Assembly (NCBI GenBank): GCA_040954595.2
Contig: CM082583.2
Coordinates: 11,594,001-11,658,000 of the forward strand
Source: Balanoglossus misakiensis
Lineage: Eukaryota; Hemichordata
Direction of reading: 5' to 3'
Length of the DNA stretch: 64,000 nt
Position numbers and translations under genes: made by a program. The notes under the pieces were generated by a model, which saw only the letters and a list, made by a program, of their open reading frames with translations, had not been told where the DNA came from and made no database searches. This document shows, in pieces, positions 51,501-61,678 of this stretch (the stretch's first letter is position 1; each line of letters starts with the position of its first letter).

Positions 51501-53313
51501 AATGGATGGCATTGGAAATGGTTCTTAGTTTTCTGTCTCGGAAGTAATTGGTTGCACGATCAATCAAAGCTGAGTAAGCTTGTCAGCATCAAAGCCCAGG
51601 AGACCCAGAAGACTACATGACTGCAGTGGAGGACTTTGCGACAGTGGTCACCCCACGCAGATCATGGAATGTAGAGGATGAGGGCGTCATCTTTGAGATG
51701 TCAGGAATATTTCTGGTGAAGAGCACTCATGGATTTGGAAAGTATGGAAACCTGTTGCTTTGAGACTTGGGATGAGTCGCAGTGCAATCCTGGTGTTTAA
51801 AGGACAAAATAATCTTGAAACGGAAGACCCGTGATGAACAGTTTGTGCGTGACAACAGATGTGCCACTTACACCAGTACAGAGACTAAACATCACAGAAG
51901 ACTGGTAAAAGATTCGATTTAATACAAGTCGTCCGACTTGCATGCATGGCTCACTTGTGCTTATTCAGTTTCAAATGTGACTGTACTTTAAATGCTATTG
52001 GCTGGTCATTCTGTTAACTTCAAAAATGCATTTAACATTTATACACAAAGTGAGATTTTTTCAATTATAGTCCACTTTCAGCAACATGGCACTGAAAATG
52101 TTATTTTTCTAGACGCGTTTGAAAATGCATGGTAGAATTTTTTGGGCATTGTATCATTATACTAACTGACTACATTTCAAGAGATGCTGTGAGTTTGGTA
52201 CACACTTGATCCATTGAGAAATTGACTGGTGTTGTGGCTTGTTCAAGAGAGTTGCATAGCTGATGTTCCACTTTGACAAACAAATTACCAGTTTTGCTGG
52301 TCAAAGTGAGTATTCACAAAGCAGAAAAATGGTGTTGAAACAATCAAAACACCAAGGTTTGAAATTCATGTGTAAACTTCAGCCACAATATCAGTCAATT
52401 TGTTGTTGTTTGTCATTAGCATGTATTACCCTATTAATTAATGAAGTTAAAGCATGACTTGTAATAACTGATCTGCTTTTTGACCAAAATGTGTGTTGAG
52501 ACGTGGTAAATGTACGTTTTATAGAGCTGTTTACCCAACATATATGTCAATATACTTGCCAAGCAGCTCAGCATGAATATCTAATTCTTGATTTCCATAC
52601 CTCTCATTTACACACCATTATGAAATATCAAATATTATATACGTTGGGTTGTTAAGTCAACTTGCTTTTATTTCATAAGCTCAGCATTTCAAGCACTCAA
52701 CCTGACTGAGCATTCTGAATGTGTGATTTCTTTGTAGCATGCCCCAAGTGTCTGAGCACCATCCCTGACAACTTTGGTGAACGTCTGTGTGACAAAGAAG
52801 TGTTCAAAGCCAAGAATCACGGAAGCAAGGGCTTCATCAAGATGATGGAAAACTTCAGTTTCAATCTTGATCAAGACCAGTGGGGAGAAGGCCTGGATAG
52901 GATTTTGAAGCCTGTTGTTCCAGATGGTTGTTCCTGCAAGCTGCTGGATGCAGAGTCAGGTTGGTAGACTAGACAGCCAGACATTGGTTGACAATCTCAC
53001 AGCATTGTCAAAAGGGCAGTGGAATGGGAATCATACAAAAAAATAGTTGATCTGAAGAAAAAAAATTGGGGCAAAATGATATTGCCTATCACTCTCTCTC
53101 TCTTAATGGCCAATGATGTTTAACATGTGGACAATCTTTTCTTTTTTCATAGCTGAGAAATTCCTGGTGGTGAGTGACCCAGCTCAGATCATGCTACCCC
53201 CGATAACACCCGAGGAACAGATCGCAACAAATGGGGGTACCTACTTCATCACGTGGGACAGATCTTTCAGGAAGGATATTGAAAAGGCGTATGACAGCTG
53301 TAAAAGGGAATAG
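39505..53313 (+). CDS. A2M: Alpha-2-macroglobulin-type thioester protein with C-terminal netrin/C345C-like domain
   Basis: Secreted protease-trapping innate-immunity protein. Thirty-two exons (first 39505-39566, second 40233-40419; thioester exon 47601-47777; last two 52738-52959 and 53153-53313) coding for 1712 residues, all phases closing. Signal peptide 1-19. Macroglobulin repeats include [36 protein letters not shown] and YFPETWLW. The bait region lies just before YFPETW (about 770-840, [16 protein letters not shown]); no six-Cys anaphylatoxin module is present, so this is not a C3/C4/C5. The thioester PYGCGEQNM has Cys1080 and Gln1083. The catalytic position 115 residues on is Asn1195, as in A2M, with His1194 beside it. 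The receptor-binding domain contains [16 protein letters not shown] and VSVYDYYD. After a short linker, CPKC...LC...CSCKLL...C (1587-1709) matches the netrin/C345C pattern of complement proteins, unexpected in A2M. A Pro/Thr/acidic insert (about 520-565) and an RKKR site (731-734) are also notable. Confidence 0.93.
51016..52737 (+). other. Long intron separating macroglobulin core from netrin-like tail exons
   Basis: At 1.7 kb this is the largest intron of the gene, and it lies exactly at the domain boundary. No exon fits both phase and homology inside it. Confidence 0.6.
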
Positions 53314-53414
53314 GTCTTCTGTTCAACGCGTACCAGTGATATTGTGGATTTTTTTTATTATCATGTATTTTTTAAACTTACTGCTCAATTTTTTTAATGT
53401 GAAACAGAAATCAA

Positions 53415-53420
53415 AATAAA
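53415..53420 (+). terminator. Poly(A) signal of the macroglobulin gene
   Basis: AATAAA about 100 bp after the stop codon; a second AATAAA lies at 53673-53678. Confidence 0.55.
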
Positions 53421-54676
53421 ATTATGATCATTTACACATAAACTTGTCTTGTGGAGGGAAACGTTTGTTACAATTCCTCTTCAGCCTCGGCATAGCTAAG
53501 CCTTGTTAATTTAGTAGAAATAGTTTAAGATGTTTTGCTCAGAAATTGTATTTTTAAAGTTTTAAGGAAGTAACACAATCATGTTTACTATTTAGAGGCT
53601 GTGTCTTCAACATACAAAATTTTTCAGACATATATAATTTTGTATGATGTAAAATTCAATTTTTAAACAAAAAATAAAACTCTTACAGCAGTATCTATTT
53701 CACATTGTCTGTTTCACTGCATGCAAGTTGTTTTGTGTTGGGCCCGGCATTTGAAAGTTTTGCCAGTTGTTTGAGAAACCACATGGAGACAAATGAGATG
53801 AACTATTAAAAAATGACTGTACTATTGTAAAAATTATGAGGGTGTGTATTTAAACCTGGTACTCATGAAACCTGGAATGTATTGCGCTTCCCCAGTCACT
53901 AACAAGGGACCAGCACGCATGGCAACATGGGTATGTGCTAACGCCACCAACGACCACAATCGAAACTTCTTATTTGCCAAGTCAAGCAAGTCTTGTATAA
54001 TAAACACACATTAACATGATTAAAGCGGAATGGTCGTCTTACACGCATGTTCCAAACTGTAGCCTCTGGTTACAGACGTTGTGAACAGTCAATCCCATAA
54101 TACAGTGCTCTGTCCTAGTTAGAGCCTTGCTAGGGGATTCTTACACTGTTTGGTATGAAGATAACTCCCTACAACGAAGACGGTACTACCGCGCTGCGTA
54201 TGAGAAAAGGTCTTTCCAGGCAGTGTAGATCGCGCACAGAACACCGGGCACCTTGTAAGCTGGGCCCGGAAGAGAGAAATAACATTTAGTTGCAGCCATC
54301 TTGAATCTTGCTCGCACTCATGCAAACAGGTGCATTATGGGTAAAAATATGGTTTATCAAACAAAGGATAAAAACTTGATGATCTACCCCCTTTAATACA
54401 AAATATTTCACTGAAATAAAAATAAAATTTCAGGAGAAAACAACTCTGTACTGGTAAAGTACTCTCCTTCAGATAACTTGTATGCCTTTTTACAGCATTT
54501 TGAAATCTTTTTTCACTGTAGTTAGACAGGAATCAGTGGCTTGGCAACAGCTGTAAAGGCTGAAAGAACTTCATCTTGGTAATAAATAAACCTTTCTTCT
54601 TTCCCTGGTCTAAAACCAATTGCCAACATACAGCACAAACTTCAAGATGCTACGAAAATGTGGTTTGATTGGACTA
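53421..54676. other. Intergenic region between the macroglobulin and LSM6 3' ends
   Basis: The two genes converge here. AT-rich sequence, no gene supported on either strand. Confidence 0.5.
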
Positions 54677-55298
54677 CTAGTACTTCCTCTTCTGTGTGCT
54701 GATGTATAAAACTGAAGAAAGACAACAAATGTATACTATTAGAAGCTGAAGCTGACAAGGAGACGAAAATTACAGCATTGTGGGTGTAGAAGTGTATCAT
54801 TATGAATATGTACAATTTAAAGTAGTGTTTCCAGAGTGTTTAAATGCTTGTTCTGGGGCCCATAGCTGGACAATAAAAGGACACATTATAGCATAAGCTA
54901 CTGATTCTTACCATTATTTCCTCTGATGAAGGCATCTCCATATTTGTTTTTCAACTGTCCGTTGACGTATTCTTCTGTTTGTTCAAGTGCTATATTCATG
55001 TACCCATCCAGACATGCCAAAACCCCTGCCATAAAATTGATAGGACAACATTAGTAAGCATTTTACAACATACCAAGAAGTTTTCCCGAGTATTTTGAAA
55101 GTTTGGAGAGTGGTGTAATGCCATAGACACTGTATAGTGGTGACCATTATATTAATTGATATTCATTTAGTTATTTTGGGATTCCAGATGCTGAGTATTG
55201 TACCTACCTCTGTAATCTACACCAGAATTCAGTTTCACCACGACTGGACGACCAATAATTTGCTTCAGAAAATCACTTGGTGTCTGCTTTCGACTCAT
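54677..55298 (-). CDS. LSM6: U6 snRNA-associated Sm-like protein LSm6
   Basis: Subunit of the LSm2-8 ring that binds the U6 snRNA 3' end in the nucleus and of LSm1-7 in cytoplasmic mRNA decay. Three minus-strand exons: 55298-55208, 55025-54912 and 54711-54677, coding for 79 residues, with phase-1 junctions. MSRKQTPSDFLKQIIGRPV leads into the Sm1 motif (LNSGVDYRGVLACLDGYMN). The Sm2 motif follows as IRGNNVLYIS, and the protein ends TQKRKY. Length and sequence are almost those of human LSM6 (80 residues). The last exon has only eleven codons plus the stop, so simple ORF scans miss it. It is head to head with the CKS gene, 688 bp between start codons. Confidence 0.95.
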
Positions 55299-55986
55299 CC
55301 TTTGAATATGAATGACCTCCTGTGTTTAGGGTTTGTTCGTTCACGTGTACTAGTAACTTCTACCAGCAAAGCGCACCTACTGAGATTCGGCAATAAAATA
55401 TAGCAAGGGTATATATTCGGTCGATTCAGTGTGCTTCACGTGACGTTTAAGATATACTACAGCCGTGTTGTTACATTTAGTCAACTGCACGTGGATGCAC
55501 TTCCTGGATATCTACAACGAGCATGACGTCGACACACAGACGCGTGCGTGGAGCGCCCGCTACGAAGAAACTGTGCATAATTGCCATGACCCCTGCCTAG
55601 CGCCTCACGGTCCGCTCGAGATTCTCTGCATTTCGATAATTTCTGACGTGCATTATGATTATCGAAATTGTGATGATTAATGGATAGGATATGGTTCTAG
55701 GAGGTCGTTTTGGGAAAAAAAACATTGAATGGATAAACTTGTAATATTTGCAAACGACATTTTGCAATTTAAAATGCCCACCATGATGGTGACCAATGGG
55801 AATCACTACCTACTACCACGTGACCATATTTATCCAATCACATATTGGTGGGGAATTTGAAAAACTAGTCCCAGCTTGCATAGTCAACACTTCATACTCC
55901 TTGAACAAGAACTCGTCTGTTACAGCCGTTTCCCCTGACGGAACCGTATTGTTATTCCAAGATTTTCTTGAAGCTGTGTCTAAGCC
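55299..55986. other. Shared LSM6/CKS promoter region
   Basis: A 688-bp gap between two divergent start codons. It contains CACGTG E-boxes (near 55436, 55489 and 55817-55822) and CCAAT boxes clustered towards the CKS side. No other gene. Confidence 0.55.
55793..55861 (+). promoter_or_regulatory. CKS promoter: CCAAT boxes, E-box and CHR-like hexamer
   Basis: CCAAT at 55793-55797 and 55834-55838, an inverted ATTGG at 55844-55848, CACGTG at 55817-55822 and TTTGAA at 55856-55861, 17 bp after the second CCAAT and 125 bp before the start codon. The order CCAAT then TTTGAA in the gene's own orientation is the layout of vertebrate cell-cycle genes repressed through CHR elements, including CKS1B. Confidence 0.5.
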
Positions 55987-56734
55987 ATGTCGCACAAGCA
56001 GATCTACTACTCAGACAAGTATTTTGACGACAAATTTGAGTACAGGTAGGAAAATCACATTTCCGCTGTAGTGAATAGGTCCACCATGTTGTGTCAAGAA
56101 ACTTTTGTCTGGTCTGGACGCGTCACGGAACTTCTTCGGTCAGCTGGACTTATATTTTCCATTCGCCAGATTCTAATACTGTTCTAATAGTAATAATAAC
56201 GACCAAATCAGCACAAATTTGACGCCAGACAAAATGAGATCTGTTGGATTTGGTGACCCATTCATGCTGGCTGAGACCTGTATGATGCATCTTGGGTGAA
56301 ATGGCTTCATATTTGCTCACATATGGTGCCTAAATTACTGTATCTTTTTTCCTTACAGACATGTAATGCTACCAAAAGAAATTGCAAAATTGGTTCCAAA
56401 AACTCATCTCATGTCAGAAAACGAGTGGCGGGGAATTGGAGTGCAACAGAGTCAAGGATGGATACATTACATGGTACATGAACCAGGTACATATATATTC
56501 TTCACAATCAACTTTGACCCCCAATGAGTACCTTAGTGACCTGGCAACAAGATCTTCCTAGATATATTATTAATGACCATGTAACTAAAGCTTTACTTCT
56601 ACATCACCCCTACATTCTTCAATTTGTTACATTTTTAAAAATGTTTTACTGTTTGTTTTGTTTCTCCAGAACCACACATCTTGCTGTTCAGAAGACCCAC
56701 ATCTCGACAGGAACAGGATACTATCATTCAGTGA
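55987..56734 (+). CDS. CKS1B: Cyclin-dependent kinase regulatory subunit (CKS1/CKS2)
   Basis: Small adaptor that binds CDK1/CDK2 and phosphorylated substrates, needed for mitotic entry and SCF-Skp2 degradation. Three exons: 55987-56045, 56359-56486 and 56670-56734, coding for 83 residues. It starts [15 protein letters not shown]. The phosphate-binding residues Lys11, Arg20, Ser51, Trp54 and Arg71 are all in place, and [13 protein letters not shown] forms the hinge/beta-exchange region. It could be orthologous to both vertebrate CKS1B and CKS2; the symbol is a family label. Its presence next to the cyclin B gene in the same window is coincidental at this level of evidence, but the two share promoter grammar. 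Confidence 0.96.
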
Positions 56735-57567
56735 CACGTACAGCTCATCCCACTTAACAGCAAGCAACGTGCAATGATGTAATTTAACCTATGGACTCTA
56801 TTGTTATCTTTGCAGGAGCCAAAAGTTTCATTCCCAGATTTTTTCTATGAGAACATGCCACAATGTTTTGAAAGTTGCATAGAAATGATGAGTCATATTT
56901 ATATCTCAGGAACTCTGAAGGTTTTTGCATCAGTCTGTAACAAGTGTTTCATGCGTGCTTAAATATCAGCTAGTCTTTGTCAAAACTGTATAAGATATTC
57001 TAAGTTTTGCTTAATTTTGTACATTGGTCCAAATTTGTAAATATGTATTAATGTAGAAGCATAAGATGGAAAGCTGATAACAGCAATGTGATAGAACTTG
57101 TATTTGCACAAAGATGAAAATGGTGGAATAGTTCATTTTTGTTGTCACTTTAAGTTAAATAGGTAGGAAAGTTGTAATAATCAAAATTTGCAATTACAGC
57201 AGTTGCAATGAGAACCATAATATCTGAAGAGAGGCTGTAATGTAAATTTACCGGTGCCCATCCCTCAAACTGGTTACAGAATCAAGTTTATCAATTCATT
57301 TTCCTATCTTCTTTTCTTCCAAGATGCAGTTTGAAAAACCAAATGGCGTAATCTGTTAGTTGTCAGTGATCACTTTAGTGGGCTTAATTAGTGAAATTAG
57401 TTGATTTAAACCAATACTGTAGTTGTACTAACTTCTTTTTTTTCTATTACATTACTGCCAATTGTTTGTTTTACTTACTGGAAAACATAGGGGAGGTGAC
57501 GTCCCTTTCCATTAAGTACTGAGCAATGTTATATGTAGCGTTACTTTTGTGTTGTTGAACTTGGGGA

Positions 57568-57573
57568 AATAAA
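57568..57573 (+). terminator. Candidate poly(A) signal of CKS
   Basis: AATAAA about 830 bp after the stop codon, with a long AT-rich 3' UTR in between. Confidence 0.4.
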
Positions 57574-58052
57574 GGTTACAGTTTTGTAAAATGATCATGT
57601 GGTATATTGTATCTGGCCTGTAAAAGTGCCATCTCCTAGCAAACCTCTTTGCTGTTTGGAGTAACAAGAAATTGCATTTGGTACACAGACCAAAAATGCT
57701 GAAAATGAAACCAAAAGTTACAGCTAATTATGTCCACACAAGGAATAACTAAGGTAAAGATACAGCAGCTGATTACCGTTTGTAAATCAGATTGGAAAAA
57801 TATCAAAAAGTATCACTCCTGGCTCTCACACATAGCATTCTTATATATACAGGCCATGCCCTACCTACGTACAACTGAGTACGTTTTAAATAATCAATTT
57901 TATTGACTTTTAATAAATAGCACCTTAATTATAATATATCATGATAGAATAAATATATTTCATGAAGCATGAAAGTGACGATTGTAAATAAGCTCTTTGT
58001 GTTATGTCAAATTAAGGCAGTGTCTGAGAAATTGTACAACGTGCAGTATATG

Positions 58053-58058
58053 TTTATT
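58053..58058 (-). terminator. Poly(A) signal of the ODF3-like gene
   Basis: TTTATT on the plus strand (AATAAA on the gene strand), 66 bp after the stop codon. Confidence 0.55.
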
Positions 58059-58123
58059 CACACAGGTGATATAGCACTTCATAAAAAAGATTAATTGGAG
58101 GAATGGTCTGTCATCACTTTTCC

Positions 58124-59495
58124 CTATTCGGCAACTTCGATGATCAGCGGTGTTACGTATTCCGAGTGTCGAATTCCGAGTGAGTATGTAGGAACGTGGG
58201 GCTTGTTGACGGACACCTTCTCTGGGCTGTGTTGTCCGGGCCCTGGTTTCTGCGTCCTGTCGCCGGGCATGTAGCTGCGTCCGAGCATAGAGTACACCGG
58301 TGCCTTTCTGCTGTTGGTGTCAGGGTGCACCGCGTGGTAGCGACCTGGTCCGGGGGTTTTGGCCAGGTCTTCCAGGTAGCTTCCTGTTCTGGCCCGTCTT
58401 GTCAGAGAGTGGCTCGGGCAAGTCGTTTTGTTGGGTACTTTGGGTCCGATCAGCGGTGGCAAACTGTAGCTGTTCGGTGCCGGAGCGGCGTCCCGTTTTC
58501 TGTATCGGGTCCTGGAGCCCATGGAGTAAGTCGGTGCGTGACGTTCGCCTTGAGGGTGTGCTCTCTCTGGACAGTAAGCTCGTGGACACGGTGTTTTGAA
58601 AGTAACTGCAATACACATCAACAAATAAATGCACGTTACATTCCACAGTATAATATTGCAGATCCCAGACCATCAAACAACCCCTTTTTTCAAAAACTGG
58701 AACTTTGTCATTTGTTTATTGGAGGTTGCCATGTGCGACTGGCAATCTACATCTGATGTCAATTTCAAAACCGGCGTGAATGTACGTGTTACAACACCTG
58801 TGCGTGCTAAAAGTTGCCCATATGTGATACACGAAAAATCTTGTGTTGTATTGAAAAGAAAAGATCTACTAATACTTACGTGGGTCTTTCTGCCTTCCCA
58901 GAATAGAGTAGGCCGGTGTACCATCTCTGCCAGTTCTTGAGACTCGCGGGTTGATGTAATATCCCGGTCCTGGGCTGCAGTCTTTTCGGAACACTGAAAT
59001 TTGAGGATATTTGTGGAGTTAGTCTTTGCCCTTGTTACCATAGTTATTTCATCCCGATAGTTTTATGTAAGGACTTCAAACGTTTTTCTTTCAGTTTTTT
59101 AAAAACTTACTTGTGTTCTCCAGGCGTTTGCCAAATGAATAAGCAGGTTTCATGTGTTTAGTCGTGTCATGTTGTATGTACCCAACGGAAGACGGCAGAG
59201 CGTAGCGACCTGGCCCAGGACCTGTTGGAAAACAAATAAAAACAGATAAATAAAAGTAGGAGGAAAGTGACAAAAATCTGCACGCATTTTTGTTCCCTTT
59301 CCAGTAACCGTGGTTTTTAGCCACAACACATAAACGTTCCAATGAATGACATCAGCCAACGTTGAATTCAGAGAACTTTAGCGAGAAAGATTTTTACGCG
59401 GAAAACTCTCGAAGAAAGTAAAATACGGGCTTACCTCTCTCCCTGGCAGCGATTATAGGATCCTCTTCACTCATATCGCCTTTATTCTCGGCCAT
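58124..59495 (-). CDS. ODF3: Outer dense fibre protein 3-like / CIMAP1 (ciliary microtubule-associated)
   Basis: Protein of sperm tails and axonemes with repeated Ser/Lys-xx-PGP motifs (SHIPPO repeats). Four minus-strand exons: 59495-59435, 59221-59111, 58993-58880 and 58605-58124, phase 1 throughout, coding for 255 residues, against 254 in human ODF3. Repeats visible are GPGPGRYALP, CSPGPGYYINP, KTPGPGRYHAV and KPGPGQHSPEKV. AYSILGR and the ending LGIRHSEYVTPLIIEV align closely with the human protein. One repeat is eroded (KTPCPRAYCPE has Cys and Arg where PGPGxY is usual). Expression in ciliated or sperm cells is inferred from the family. Confidence 0.92.
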
Positions 59496-61678
59496 TTTCT
59501 CCGAGAGATAAAAAAACCGAAGTGCAAAAAGTGTACCAAGTTTGGTCACCGGTAAAGAACACCTTGCGTGGAGCGCTCTAGACGCGATTGTTCGAAAGTT
59601 CGATTTTCTTCCTTTTTAAATGCGCATTCGGTCACCATGGACGCTGTTTGTAAACACGCATAGCAACTAATTAGCATATATTGACCACAGCCCCTCCACA
59701 ATAATATACGTTCGATGATGCAGGAGGAGGAAAATCGATCGCAGACAGAGAAACAGTCATTATTTCCACAGTAAAAGGTGACGATTTTATTACCAAAGAT
59801 ACTTGAAAGTACGATTATAGCATACTTATCATCACAGCTGTACTACACTGTACTTGCTATTGCAACAATCACATGTGTTACTTCTAGTACTTGCACATAC
59901 TGTTCTAAGATAGCATTCTGATTACATGATCCTCAAATTTCCATAAAAAGAATTATGAAATAAAATTCAATGTATATTTTGTCCGGTGTGACCATAATGA
60001 AGATTAGGTCTGAACTAGTTGTGCATTAAATATTTCTGAAATTTTATCTTTATGTAAATAAATGATGTGCATTAAAATATTTGTTTCTTAATAATCTATA
60101 TGTTGTGAACCCCCTTACTTTTAATACGGTGTTCTGTTATTATTTTTGAAAGTGAAAGAACATAATTATACAATAATGAAGTGAATAGTTTGATGTTTGA
60201 TGTCAAAACAGTTCTAATAAAACTGAACAAAATTATTTTAAACTGTACAAAATAAACCGCTTGAACTAGTATTTACATTAATTATTTAAAAAATATATAC
60301 AACCATGAATTATTAAATTGCGTAGACTAAAATTTGGCAGAAGCAATATAGTACTCTTGTACTTAAATGATTTCTAAGAATATTTCAAAACAAAAATGAC
60401 CCTTAAAATAAAACTGCTATTTTTGTCATGATCTGAGCAAATCTGAATTTGAAAATCCTGAGTTCCTCTAAACCAAACCTCCAAAGATGTGCTACCAATC
60501 ATCACATCACATTGCATTGTTACTATCAGAAATTTTGGTTTCCCTTTTTTTTTTTGCCTATAGATTGCACATAAGCTCTAAGGTGGGTATAAATATTGTG
60601 TATTATCAAACTGTCTTTATTTGGCCATAATATATGCACTATTTGCATTCTCTGCCTACTTTATAATATGACCAGTTATTGAAATAGCTGGATGCTCTGA
60701 TAAAAATGATTATTGTGACACAATAAAGGGCTTTATTACAACTCATGCTGTATTCCGTACTATTGATTGGTTGAGACCGTACCACGTGACATAGGAAAAA
60801 ACGTGATATTACATGGTTGACAGAGTCTATGGCCTGTCGGTAGGGGCTACGGGCTGGGTATACACGTGCGCGGAGAGTATATTGCAGGCTGAGAACAGGT
60901 TTTAGGTTCTGCGCATCTTTTCTGCACATAACAAACTGTCGTTCAATGGCTTCCTTCACGATCAGTCAACGCCCACATCTATGGCTTCAAAGCGACACAC
61001 AGGATTAACACCTGTTCAACTGGACGATATTTTACTGCAAACGGGCAGTAAATACACCAACATCGCAACCAACAGCGCGGTTTCTTAAAAATTATCTGCG
61101 TTCGAAGTAGGTATATACAGCGAGACATTTTCGTTCACTGCAGCGTACGACATAGACGCAAACCCTGAATGCGTTCTTCCATGCTGTATGTATGTTCAAA
61201 TGTTCAGAGGAATAAAATTAATAACACATGATGCTCTGGCAACATCATGATTTGAAGCCTGCAAGAGGGATGGTGCTCTCTGACCATAATATTGATGATG
61301 CCTAAGCCGCAGCGCTATCATGTGTTATTATTTAAGAAAGATGTTGTGTAAACAAATTTCAGAGAGTTGCAGCTCATGGAACTAGTAACCAAACTTTTGA
61401 CTTTTTCTTACTTTTTATGTGAAAAACTGTTGTAAGGAGCCCTTGTGTAATTTGCACTTGTGTGATGTGTCTTGAAATTATATACAATAAGTATGAACAA
61501 TCTCTAGGATGTCTATGGTGTGTCAGAGAATGTTCATACTGTAAGTTAAACTGTGATAAAGATGATACCTCTATTTGACCTAAAGCCTACACAATACTGG
61601 GCACAGTGTAAATAAACTGTACAAGTCATAATGAGTACTTCTGTTGTTGGCCTTCCCATCGTAACACAATTTGTGTTT
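59496..61678. other. Intergenic region, very AT-rich
   Basis: Long AT-rich stretch (about 59780-60660) with no coding signal. The right part, towards 61678, probably includes the annexin 3' UTR. A plus-strand TTTATT at about 60730 is a possible distant poly(A) signal. Confidence 0.5.

Larger units (their letters stand above)
56735..58123. other. Convergent 3' regions of CKS and ODF3-like gene
   Basis: 3' UTRs and AT-rich spacer, no gene. Confidence 0.5.

Noticed and set aside
51599-51910. Exon-like sequence in the long macroglobulin intron
   Set aside because: No frame gives a sensible domain, and phases close without it; possibly a decayed repeat.
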